Source: Azospirillum cavernae (lineage in GTDB: Bacteria; Pseudomonadota; Alphaproteobacteria; Azospirillales; Azospirillaceae). From it: a stretch of DNA of 64,000 nucleotides. Location of the stretch: positions 637,001 to 701,000 of the forward strand of contig NZ_QYUL01000001.1 of assembly GCF_003590795.1 (NCBI RefSeq). Reading direction: 5' to 3'. Below are positions 18,034 to 26,030 of the stretch, in pieces. The notes under the pieces are model-generated. The model saw nothing but the letters and a program-made list of their open reading frames with translations. It was not told where the DNA came from and made no database searches. The translations under genes were made by a program, and so were the position numbers. Within the stretch, counting starts at the first letter, position 1. Each line of letters begins with the position of its first letter.

Positions 18034-18138
18034 TCCAAGCTCCAGGATTGCGAACTGTTCGCGTATTTTGTGCGAATGGATATCAGTTGCAAGAGGAGAT
18101 GTCGAGATTGCGGTTGACCCTAAGACCCCATTGCGGGA

Positions 18139-19812
18139 TCAGCGCCCATGGCCGGGGCGCGACGCCGCGATGCTGCGGCTTAACGCGATCACCGGCAGCA
18201 GCCCGACCAGCACGATGGCCAGCGCGGGCAGGGCGGCGTCGTCCAACCGCTCGGTCGAGGCCATGCGGAAGGCTTCGATGGCCAGCGTGTCGAAATTGAA
18301 GGGCCGCAGGATCATCGTGGCGGGCAGTTCCTTCACGATGTCGACGAAGACCAGCAGCGCGGCGCTGAGCAGGCTGGGGCGCAGCAGCGGCAGATGGACG
18401 CGCCGCATCACCTGCAACGGGCTGTGGCCCAGCGAGCGGGCCGCGCCCTCCAGATTCGGGCCGATCTTGGCGAATCCGGCCTCCAGCGGCCCATAGGCGA
18501 CGACGAAGAAGCGGATCAGATAGCCATAGAGGATGCCGATGATCGTGCTGCCCAGAATGGTTCCCACCGGCCAGCCGCCCCAATCGCGCATCAGCCCGAC
18601 GGCGATCAGGATGCCGACGGCGATCACTGTCCCCGGCGTGGCGTACCCCAGCGAGGCGAGGCGGACGGCGGCTGCGGCCAGACGGCTGCGGTCGTGCCGC
18701 ACGCCATGGATCACCAGCAGCGCGGTGGCGACCACCAGCGCGGCCCCGGCCCCGGCCAAAATCACGGTGTTGACGGCCAGATCGACGAAGCGGTCGAGCG
18801 TCAGATCGCCGCCGCCGCGCAGGATCATGGCGATCAAAATGGCGGCGGGCAGCAGAAAGCCGAAAAAGATCGGCGTCAAACACACAATCCAGGCGACCAG
18901 CGCGCCGCGCGCCGACAGGCGGGGGGCGGGCAGCGCCCGGTAACGGCTGGTGGTCTGGTGAAAGCGCATCCCGCCGCGCGACCAGCGTTCCAGCCCGACC
19001 AGCGCCAGCACGAACAGCAGCAGGACGGAGGCCAATTGCGCGGCGACCGCCGCGTCGCCCAAGGCGAACCAGGTCCGGTAGATGCCGACGGTGAAGGTGT
19101 CGATGCCGAAATAGCGGACAGCCCCGAAATCGGCCAGAGTCTCCATCAGCGCGTAACCAACCCCGGCGACCAAAGCGGGGCGGGCCAGCGGCAGCGCCAC
19201 CCGGCGAAAGGCGCCGAAGGCGGTGCAGCCCAGGGTGCGGCTGGCTTCCAGCACGCAGACCGACTGTTCAAGGAAGGCGGCGCGCGTCAGGACATAGACG
19301 TAAGGGTACAGCACGGAAGACAGGACGAATCCCGCGCCCCACGGGCTGTGAATGGCGGGAAACCAGTAATCGCCGCGCCGCCAGCCGGTTAGGCCGCGCA
19401 GCGCGCTTTGCAGTGGTCCGGCGAATTGCAGGAAATCGGTGTAGGTGTAGGCCAGCACATAGGCGGGCATCGCCAACGGCAACAGCAGCAGCCATTGCAG
19501 AATTCGCCGCCCCGGAAACTCGTGCATCGTCACGGTCCAGGCGCAGGCGACCCCGGTCACGCTGGTGACGGCGCCGACGATTCCCAGAAGGATCAGCGTG
19601 TTGACGACGTAATCGGCCAGAACGGTGCCGATCATGTGCCGCCACAGATCGCCGGTCGAGGCGGCGGACTGCACAAAGACGGCGAGAATGGGAACGGCGA
19701 TGAGGATCGCGAGGATCAGGGCGATCAGGCCAGTGGGGCCGACGCGCGCCAGCAGGCGGAACGGGGAGAAGGACGGGGAGCCGGTGGACTTCGCGTCGGT
19801 CGCCAGCGCCAT
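18139..19812 (-). CDS. fbpB: Ferric-iron-type ABC transporter, fused permease
   Basis: Inner-membrane permease of 557 residues with about 12 membrane helices, made of two BPD-type permease domains joined in one chain as in FbpB. The first domain contains the EAA-like loop EASRTLGCTAFGAFRRVALPLARPAL (shown only by its key residues EA..LG..P) near residue 190; the second has EGAARSLGHSPLQVMRRVHL near residue 450. The unusual gene order is permease, binding protein, ATPase. The start is an ATG behind AGGA. Upstream lies a palindromic repeat region, not a clear promoter. Confidence 0.87.
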   Translation of the reverse strand: MALATDAKSTGSPSFSPFRLLARVGPTGLIALILAILIAVPILAVFVQSAASTGDLWRHMIGTVLADYVVNTLILLGIVGAVTSVTGVACAWTVTMHEFPGRRILQWLLLLPLAMPAYVLAYTYTDFLQFAGPLQSALRGLTGWRRGDYWFPAIHSPWGAGFVLSSVLYPYVYVLTRAAFLEQSVCVLEASRTLGCTAFGAFRRVALPLARPALVAGVGYALMETLADFGAVRYFGIDTFTVGIYRTWFALGDAAVAAQLASVLLLFVLALVGLERWSRGGMRFHQTTSRYRALPAPRLSARGALVAWIVCLTPIFFGFLLPAAILIAMILRGGGDLTLDRFVDLAVNTVILAGAGAALVVATALLVIHGVRHDRSRLAAAAVRLASLGYATPGTVIAVGILIAVGLMRDWGGWPVGTILGSTIIGILYGYLIRFFVVAYGPLEAGFAKIGPNLEGAARSLGHSPLQVMRRVHLPLLRPSLLSAALLVFVDIVKELPATMILRPFNFDTLAIEAFRMASTERLDDAALPALAIVLVGLLPVIALSRSIAASRPGHGR

Positions 19813-19860
19813 GCGTGGGGATCCTGGGGTGGGAAAGCGGTCTTGAGGCGGCGCGTGTCA

Positions 19861-19980
19861 GGCCCCCTCCCTAACCCTCCCCCACCTGCGGTGGGAGAGG
19901 GGACTGCCGCTGCCTTTCCCTTCACCGCCACAGGCGGGGGAGGGAGGGACCCACGCTGAACAGCGTGGGAGGGAGGGGGC
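19861..19980. repeat. Mosaic of intergenic palindromes between typA and fbpB
   Basis: A GC-rich, non-coding mosaic. One palindrome is CCCTCCCCCACC / GGTGGGAGAGGG with a TGC loop and one mismatch; a second is CCCACGCT / AGCGTGGG with a GAAC loop; GGGAGGGAGGG-type blocks lie around them. It resembles the extragenic palindromes common in alphaproteobacterial genomes. It separates fbpB from typA on the same strand and could affect transcript ends. Confidence 0.65.
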
Positions 19981-19997
19981 TTGAGACGTTTTCGGTC

Positions 19998-21824
19998 TTA
20001 GCTGGCTTCCGCCGCGCGCGAATGACGCTTGCGCTCGTTCGGGTCCAGGTAACGCTTGCGCAGACGGATCGACTTCGGCGTGACCTCGACCAGTTCGTCG
20101 TCCGAGATGTAGGACAGCGCGCGTTCCAGGGTCATCTGGATCGGCGGCGTCAGACGGACGGCTTCATCCTTGCTGGTCGTGCGGATGTTGGTGAGCTGCT
20201 TGCCCTTGATGACGTTGACCTCAAGGTCGTTGCCACGGGTGTGCTCGCCAATAATCATGCCCTGATAGACCGGAACGCCCGGATCGATCAGCATCGGGCC
20301 GCGATCTTCCAGGTTCCACAGCGCGTAGGCGACGGCGACGCCGTCGCTGTTGGCGATGAGAACGCCGGTGCGGCGCGCCGCGATGGCGCCCTTGAACGGG
20401 GCGTAGCCGTGGAACAGGCGGTTCATGATGCCGGTGCCGCGCGTGTCGGTCAGGAATTCGCCCTGATAGCCGATCAGGCCACGCGACGGGGCGTAGAACA
20501 CGATGCGGGTCTTGCCGCCGCCGCTGGGGCGCATCTCGACCAGATCGGCCTTACGCTCGGCCATCTTCTGCACGACGGTGCCGGAGAATTCCTCGTCCAC
20601 GTCGACGACGACTTCTTCAATCGGCTCCAGACGCTGGCCGCTCAACTCGTCGGTCTTGAACAGCACGCGCGGACGGCTGATGGCCAGCTCGTAGCCCTCG
20701 CGGCGCATCGTCTCGATCAGGATGCCCAACTGCAATTCGCCGCGACCGGCGACCTCGAAGGCGTCGCCGCCCGTCGTGTCGCTGATGCGCAGAGCTACGT
20801 TGCCTTCCGCTTCGCGGAACAGACGGTCGCGGATCATGCGGCTCGTCACCTTGTCGCCTTCGCGACCGGCCAGCGGGCTGTCGTTGACCGAGAAGGTCAT
20901 CGCCAGGGTCGGCGGGTCGATCGGCTGCGAGGCGATGGGGTCGGTGACTTCCGGGGCGCAGATGGTGTCGGCGACCGTGGTCTGGGTCAGACCGGCCAGC
21001 GCGACGATGTCGCCAGCCTGCGCCTCGTCCACCGGAACGCGCTCCAGGCCACGGAAGGACAGCACCTTGCTGATGCGGCCGCTCTCGATCAGCTTGCCGT
21101 CACGGCTCAACGACTTGATGGCCATGTTGACCTTGACGGTGCCGGTCTGGATGCGGCCGGTCAGGATGCGGCCCAGATAGGGGTTGGCTTCCAGCGTGGT
21201 CGCCAGCATCGTGAAGGGCGCGTCCTCGACGACCTTGGGGGCCGGGACGTGGTCGCGGATCAGCTCGAACAGCGGGGTCAGCGTCTCGCGGGCGCCGTTC
21301 TCCAGATCGGTGGTCGCCCAGCCGTTGCGGCCCGAGGCGAACAGCGTCGGGAAATCAAGCTGCTCGTTGCTGGCGTCCAGCGACGAGAACAGGTCGAACA
21401 CCTCGTCATGGACTTCATGCGGGCGGGCGTCGGAACGGTCCACCTTGTTCACGATGACGATGGGGCGCAGGCCGAGCTTCAGGGCCTTGCCGAGCACGAA
21501 CTTGGTCTGCGGCAGCGGGCCTTCGGCCGCGTCGCAGAGCAGGACGACGCCGTCCACCATCGACAGGATGCGCTCGACTTCACCGCCGAAATCGGCGTGG
21601 CCGGGGGTGTCGACGATGTTGATGCGCAGGTCGTTCCACAGGACCGAGGTGCACTTGGCGAGAATGGTGATGCCGCGCTCGCGCTCCAGATCGTTGGAGT
21701 CCATGGCGCGCTCAGCGACCTGCTGATTCTCGCGGAAGGAACCGGCTTGTTTCAGGAGCTGATCGACCAGGGTGGTTTTGCCGTGGTCGACGTGAGCGAT
21801 GATGGCGACGTTTCGGAGATTCAT
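19998..21824 (-). CDS. typA: Ribosome-associated GTPase TypA/BipA
   Basis: Translational GTPase of 608 residues that works on the ribosome, mainly in 50S assembly and stress or cold growth. G1 [10 protein letters not shown] lies near residue 10-19, switch I holds RERGITI, G3 is [15 protein letters not shown]4 [10 protein letters not shown] and domain 2 follows with [12 protein letters not shown]. The BipA-specific C-terminal part is present ([13 protein letters not shown], then [22 protein letters not shown]). The ATG at [15 protein letters not shown] was chosen because the family starts there; the frame upstream is not conserved. A terminator-like hairpin lies in the leader. Confidence 0.95.
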   Translation of the reverse strand: MNLRNVAIIAHVDHGKTTLVDQLLKQAGSFRENQQVAERAMDSNDLERERGITILAKCTSVLWNDLRINIVDTPGHADFGGEVERILSMVDGVVLLCDAAEGPLPQTKFVLGKALKLGLRPIVIVNKVDRSDARPHEVHDEVFDLFSSLDASNEQLDFPTLFASGRNGWATTDLENGARETLTPLFELIRDHVPAPKVVEDAPFTMLATTLEANPYLGRILTGRIQTGTVKVNMAIKSLSRDGKLIESGRISKVLSFRGLERVPVDEAQAGDIVALAGLTQTTVADTICAPEVTDPIASQPIDPPTLAMTFSVNDSPLAGREGDKVTSRMIRDRLFREAEGNVALRISDTTGGDAFEVAGRGELQLGILIETMRREGYELAISRPRVLFKTDELSGQRLEPIEEVVVDVDEEFSGTVVQKMAERKADLVEMRPSGGGKTRIVFYAPSRGLIGYQGEFLTDTRGTGIMNRLFHGYAPFKGAIAARRTGVLIANSDGVAVAYALWNLEDRGPMLIDPGVPVYQGMIIGEHTRGNDLEVNVIKGKQLTNIRTTSKDEAVRLTPPIQMTLERALSYISDDELVEVTPKSIRLRKRYLDPNERKRHSRAAEAS

Positions 21825-22139
21825 GGAGCCTTGGTCTCGCAATGGCACCCCCGACACGCGGTACGACACCGCAACCAAACAAAAAGGCCCGCCGAAGGAC
21901 TTCGGTGGGCGCTGTCGGGGAAACTGTTGCGGCGCAATATAGCGATCTGCGGCAAAAAGGCAAGCGTTACCCTGCAAGAGAAACGCCTGGGCAGGAATGC
22001 GTGCGGCGCTGGGCGGCGGCTTTCGGAAGTCACCGCCCTCGCGCACATGTTGGGTCTTACCCCATGGTCGATGTCCGTCCGATGCGCCCTGCTCGGCGGG
22101 AGGGAAAACGATCATGCCAGAGTGACGTTTTCGTTCGCC
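21825..22139. other. Leader of typA, 315 bp
   Basis: Between the RTX gene end and the typA start on the same strand. It contains the minus-strand terminator listed separately. I see no credible gene in it. Confidence 0.5.
21881..21910 (-). terminator. Minus-strand terminator upstream of typA
   Basis: 10-bp stem (GCCCACCGAA / TTCGGCGGGC on the minus strand, one G-T pair) with a 4-base loop, followed by TTTTTG. It sits about 57 bases before the typA start and 230 bases after the RTX stop. It either ends the RTX transcript or attenuates typA. Confidence 0.8.
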
Positions 22140-23744
22140 TCATACGTCGAACGTCGGTCCGATGAGGATGAAGTCAGAGGAGCTGATTTGCGTAACGCCA
22201 TCCAGGGTAGCGATGGCGGTGCGCATCGCGTCTGTCGCGTTGTCGTCGTAAAACAGAAGGCTGTTCGTCGTGTCGAAGAAAAGATACATCCCAGCGGGCG
22301 TTCCGACAGTGCTTATGCCTGCTCCTGTGTATATTTGTCCGCCGAGACTGGCTGTGTTAAGGCTGGAAAACACTGACGTGGAAAGCGCGATTTTATCGGT
22401 TCCGCGCTCAAAGACCTCGATAAAATCTACGCCTGTATTTGGGGTGGCGCCGGAAAAATATACAAAGCCGTATGTGCTTCCGTAATATGCATTGTCAAAC
22501 ACTAGAATATCAGCCCCAGATCCACCAACAAGGCGATCAGTGCCGGTGCCGCCATAGAGCGTGTCAGCGCCACTTCCACCATACAGTGTGTCGCCCCCCG
22601 AACCGCCGAAGATAACGTCGTTGCCGCTGTCGCCATACAAAAGATCATTGCCGGACCACCAAACAGACCCAAAGGCGGTCATGTCGCCATAGATGGTGTC
22701 ATTGTCGGCGCCGCCATAGATGGTGTCGTTGCCCACGAGCGAGCCATAGAGCCTATCCTCGCCGTCGTCGCCATGCAGCAACGCTCCCGGCCCACTGGTT
22801 TGGTGGATTTCTGTGTTGGTGGAATATGCGTAGAGCCAATCGTTGCCGCCGCCGCCGATGAGGGTGTCGGCATTTAGCGGGTCGTAGGCGTGGACATCGG
22901 CGCCGTAAATAGTGTCGTCGCCCAGGTCGCCGAACAACAAATCCGACCCGGCGCTGCCGGAAATGACATCCTTTCCTTGGCCGCCATAGATTGTGTCTGC
23001 TGTAATCCCGCCTTGGATGGTGTCGTCGCCAGCATTGCCGAACAACCACAGGCCATTGCTGTTGCCGGTGTAGGAAATCGAATCGTTGCCGGCGCCGCCA
23101 TAAACCGTGTCGGCCCCGGATGTGTTGAAGATGGTGTCGTTGCCGTCCCCGCCGTAGATCAAGTTGTGTCCGCTTGAGCCGTTGATGAGGTCATTGTCGG
23201 AAAGCCCGCTGGTGATCCCTGTTGATGTTCCGCCGTAGATGGTGTCGTCGCCCGAATCTCCCCAAATTGTATCGTCGCCGTTTCCGCCTTCCAGAGAGTT
23301 TCCTGAAAAATCAATCGGTTCCCACCAGTAATCATTAGAACCGCCAATAATCACATCCTGTCCATCACCGCCAAGTACGGTGTCTGAGCCGCGTCCTCCG
23401 TGCAAGTAGTCATTTCCGCTGTCCCCAGAAATAAAATCGTTTCCACCGCTTCCTTTTGCGTAGTCATTGCCCTGCCCTCCATAAATTGTGTCATTTCCCT
23501 CGCCGCTAATAATGCTGTCGGCACCCTGATTTCCAGACATGAGTTGAGCGTTGCTCGTGGAATAGTCATAAAGATACAGCGTGTCATTTCCGGCGCCGCC
23601 AAAAATGGTGTCAGCGCCGTTGGCGCCCAATTTGTCGTCGCCGCCAAGGCCATAGATCACGTCGGATTCAGACGAAGAAATCAGGGTTTCGGCAGCGTCG
23701 GAAAGAGTCAGCGTTGTGGCCATGGTCGCCCCCATTTGGTTCAT
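22140..23744 (-). CDS. RTX-type calcium-binding repeat protein, probably type I secreted
   Basis: About 534 residues, nearly all of it glycine/aspartate-rich nonapeptides of the GGxGxDxxx type (GGAGNDTL, GGQGNDYA, GGDGNDTI and many others) that bind Ca2+ and fold outside the cell. There is no recognisable catalytic or adhesion domain. The last 100 residues lose the repeats and end in ISSSDFILIGPTFDV, which looks like a C-terminal type I secretion signal. No ABC exporter, membrane-fusion or TolC gene is adjacent. Three in-frame ATGs lie within 24 bases; the first was used. GC content and codon use are visibly lower than in neighbouring genes, suggesting a different origin or relaxed constraint. 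Confidence 0.8.
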   Translation of the reverse strand: MNQMGATMATTLTLSDAAETLISSSESDVIYGLGGDDKLGANGADTIFGGAGNDTLYLYDYSTSNAQLMSGNQGADSIISGEGNDTIYGGQGNDYAKGSGGNDFISGDSGNDYLHGGRGSDTVLGGDGQDVIIGGSNDYWWEPIDFSGNSLEGGNGDDTIWGDSGDDTIYGGTSTGITSGLSDNDLINGSSGHNLIYGGDGNDTIFNTSGADTVYGGAGNDSISYTGNSNGLWLFGNAGDDTIQGGITADTIYGGQGKDVISGSAGSDLLFGDLGDDTIYGADVHAYDPLNADTLIGGGGNDWLYAYSTNTEIHQTSGPGALLHGDDGEDRLYGSLVGNDTIYGGADNDTIYGDMTAFGSVWWSGNDLLYGDSGNDVIFGGSGGDTLYGGSGADTLYGGTGTDRLVGGSGADILVFDNAYYGSTYGFVYFSGATPNTGVDFIEVFERGTDKIALSTSVFSSLNTASLGGQIYTGAGISTVGTPAGMYLFFDTTNSLLFYDDNATDAMRTAIATLDGVTQISSSDFILIGPTFDV

Positions 23745-24116
23745 CAGACCGGCTGTTCGTCGATCACGGGAACGAGAATTTGTTGCCACGGACCGCTGAC
23801 GCCGGACTGATAATTTCGTGAATTGGAAATAACAATAAATAGCGAGGGGGTGGCGAGCAAGCGATTTAAGAGAAAAAATATCCAGAGAAAGCCTAAAAAA
23901 TTGACGCAAATTTTTTCATTTTCTCAAAGGTAGAAAAATAATTTCTAAAGGATTTGTGATTTCGGTCATTCTGTCGCGGGCGCTCTGTAGTGGGGGTGCG
24001 GGCGCCACGCTGTTTCGGATTCCACAAGGGCAGGCTGAGCAAGCGGTTGATGCCCGATCTGACGTGGCGCAATTCCGGGATGGAGATGAACGCCGTTCGC
24101 ACTTACAGTCGACGCC
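23745..24116. other. AT-rich divergent intergenic region
   Basis: 372 bp between the RTX gene and tamA, much richer in A and T than the surroundings, especially 23815-23970. It includes an AT-only inverted repeat AAAAAATT / AATTTTTT at 23895-23916. It should hold promoters for both neighbours, but I cannot fix their positions. No convincing gene. Confidence 0.5.
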
Positions 24117-26030
24117 ATGAACCGGCTCCCCCTTCTTCGACCTGTCCTGCCACCGCTGCTTGCGGCGAGCGTCCTCCTGGGGCCGCTGGCGGTCGCTGGA
24201 TGGGCGCAGGATACGCCCGACCCGAACGACGCCCCTCCGGTGACGGAGGCGCCGCAGGCCCGCACGCCCTACGACGTCACCCTCGACGGGGTGGACGACG
24301 ACGGGTTGCGCGACACGCTGAGCCAAGCGTCGGCGCTGGTCGGGTTGACCGGCGACCCGCCGCCGTCGCTGGTCGGGCTGGAACGTCGGGCCGACAGCGA
24401 CCGCGAACGGTTGCAGGCGGTGTTGCGCTCCAACGGCTATTACGACGCCCGGCTTGATGTGCGGATCGACGGAACGGTCCAACCGGCCAAGGTCACGGTC
24501 ACGGTGACTCCGGGGCCGCTCTACCACGTCAAAACCGCGACGCGGACGCTTCTGGTGAACGGCGCGGCTCTGGGCGGTCCGGCGGCGGAAACGCTGTTGG
24601 GCGAACCGACCCTGACGGCGGGCGAACCGGCGCTGGGGCAGCGGGTGGTGGACGGCGAAGCGGCTCTGCTCGACCGGCTGAATCGCCGGGGCTACGCCTT
24701 CGCCAAAATCGACGACCGCCGGGTGGTGGTCGATCACGGCGACCGGACGATGGATGTGGCGTGGCGGGTGGCGCTTGGCCCGCTGGTGCGCAACGGCGCG
24801 CTGCGGGTCTCTGGGCTGGAGCGGGTGAACGAGGATCTGGTGCGCGGGCGGGTGGCTGTGACTCCGGGGGCCGTGCATGATCCGGCCAAGCTGGACCAGG
24901 CGCGGCAGAATCTGGCCAAGCTGGAGGTCTTCGACAGCGTGCGCGTCCGGTTGGACGACCAGCCCGGCCCGGACGGGGTGACGCCGGTGTTGGTGGCGGT
25001 GTCGGAGCGCAAACGGCGCTTCATCGGCGGCGGCGTCACCTATTCCACGCAGGAAGGGGTGGGCGCGCAAGCCTATTGGGGCCATCGCAACCTGTTCGGC
25101 GGGGCCGAGCAACTGCGCGTCGGGCTTGAGGTTGGCCGCGTCGCTGGGGCGTCGGGCGGAACCAGCAACAAATCGGCCAGCCAAATCAAGAACCTGCCGG
25201 ATCTGCGTTTCAGCCTGTCCTTCAAGAAGCCTGATTTTCTGGCGGTGAAGCAGTCGCTGCTGGTCAATTTTCAGGTCGCGTCGGACCAGCCGCCCGCCTA
25301 CAGCCGCGTCGTCACACAATTGACCGGCGCGCTGGAACGTCCGCTGACCGATCAATTGAGCCTCAGCTATGGCCTGACGGCGGAGCGGGGGCGGGTGGAG
25401 ACTCAAGCGCGGACCTATCAAACCTCTTACATTGGCGCGCCGTTGGCCGTCGCCTGGAACGGAACCGACGACCCGCTGAACCCAACGAAGGGTGAACGCG
25501 GGACGTTCCAATTCACCCCCTGGATCCCGGCGGGCGGCGCGAGCCGTCGGCCTTTCGCCACGCTGCAACTGGGCGGGTCGGTCTATTACGATCTGGCCAA
25601 GGATGGCCGTTACGTCGCGGCGGCGCGCGTCGGGCTGGGCAGCGTTCTGGGCGCGTCGCTCGACCAGATTTCACCCGACCATCGCTTTTACGTGGGCGGC
25701 GGCGGGTCGGTGCGCGGCTATGGCTTCCAAAAAGCGGGACCGCGCAACCGTTTTGGCGAGCCGGAAGGCGGGCGCTCCTTGCTGGAGCTTGGCGCGGAGC
25801 TGCGGATCAAGGTGACGGACAGCATCGGCGTGGTGCCCTTCATCGACGCTGGCACGGTGGCCGACCGGGCCTATCCTGATTTTTCATCGTCGCTGCGGGT
25901 TGGGGCCGGGTTGGGCGGACGTTACTACACCGATTTCGGGCCGCTGCGGGTCGATGTCGGCGTGCCGTTGAACGCGCCGAAAGGCGACGCGCGTTGGCAA
26001 CTCTACATCAGCCTTGGGCAGGCCTTCTGA
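24117..26030 (+). CDS. tamA: Translocation and assembly module subunit TamA (Omp85 family)
   Basis: Outer-membrane protein of 637 residues with a signal peptide (LLAASVLLGPLAVAGWAQ). POTRA-like domains span roughly 40-300 (LRSNGYYDARLDVRIDG, then RRGYAFAKIDDRRVVVDHG). The 16-strand barrel follows, with GGGVTYSTQEGVGAQAYWGH near 305, KGERGTFQFTPW and the conserved barrel loop GGGGSVRGYGF (VRGY, near residue 540) and ending in LYISLGQAF with a C-terminal phenylalanine. TamA works with TamB in moving proteins or lipids across the periplasm to the outer membrane. Its stop overlaps the tamB start as TGATG, so the two are translationally coupled. Confidence 0.9.
   Translation: MNRLPLLRPVLPPLLAASVLLGPLAVAGWAQDTPDPNDAPPVTEAPQARTPYDVTLDGVDDDGLRDTLSQASALVGLTGDPPPSLVGLERRADSDRERLQAVLRSNGYYDARLDVRIDGTVQPAKVTVTVTPGPLYHVKTATRTLLVNGAALGGPAAETLLGEPTLTAGEPALGQRVVDGEAALLDRLNRRGYAFAKIDDRRVVVDHGDRTMDVAWRVALGPLVRNGALRVSGLERVNEDLVRGRVAVTPGAVHDPAKLDQARQNLAKLEVFDSVRVRLDDQPGPDGVTPVLVAVSERKRRFIGGGVTYSTQEGVGAQAYWGHRNLFGGAEQLRVGLEVGRVAGASGGTSNKSASQIKNLPDLRFSLSFKKPDFLAVKQSLLVNFQVASDQPPAYSRVVTQLTGALERPLTDQLSLSYGLTAERGRVETQARTYQTSYIGAPLAVAWNGTDDPLNPTKGERGTFQFTPWIPAGGASRRPFATLQLGGSVYYDLAKDGRYVAAARVGLGSVLGASLDQISPDHRFYVGGGGSVRGYGFQKAGPRNRFGEPEGGRSLLELGAELRIKVTDSIGVVPFIDAGTVADRAYPDFSSSLRVGAGLGGRYYTDFGPLRVDVGVPLNAPKGDARWQLYISLGQAF

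Noticed and set aside
23893-24102. Minus-strand 69-codon frame between the RTX gene and tamA
   Set aside because: No family pattern and no good ribosome site; it lies in an AT-rich divergent promoter region.
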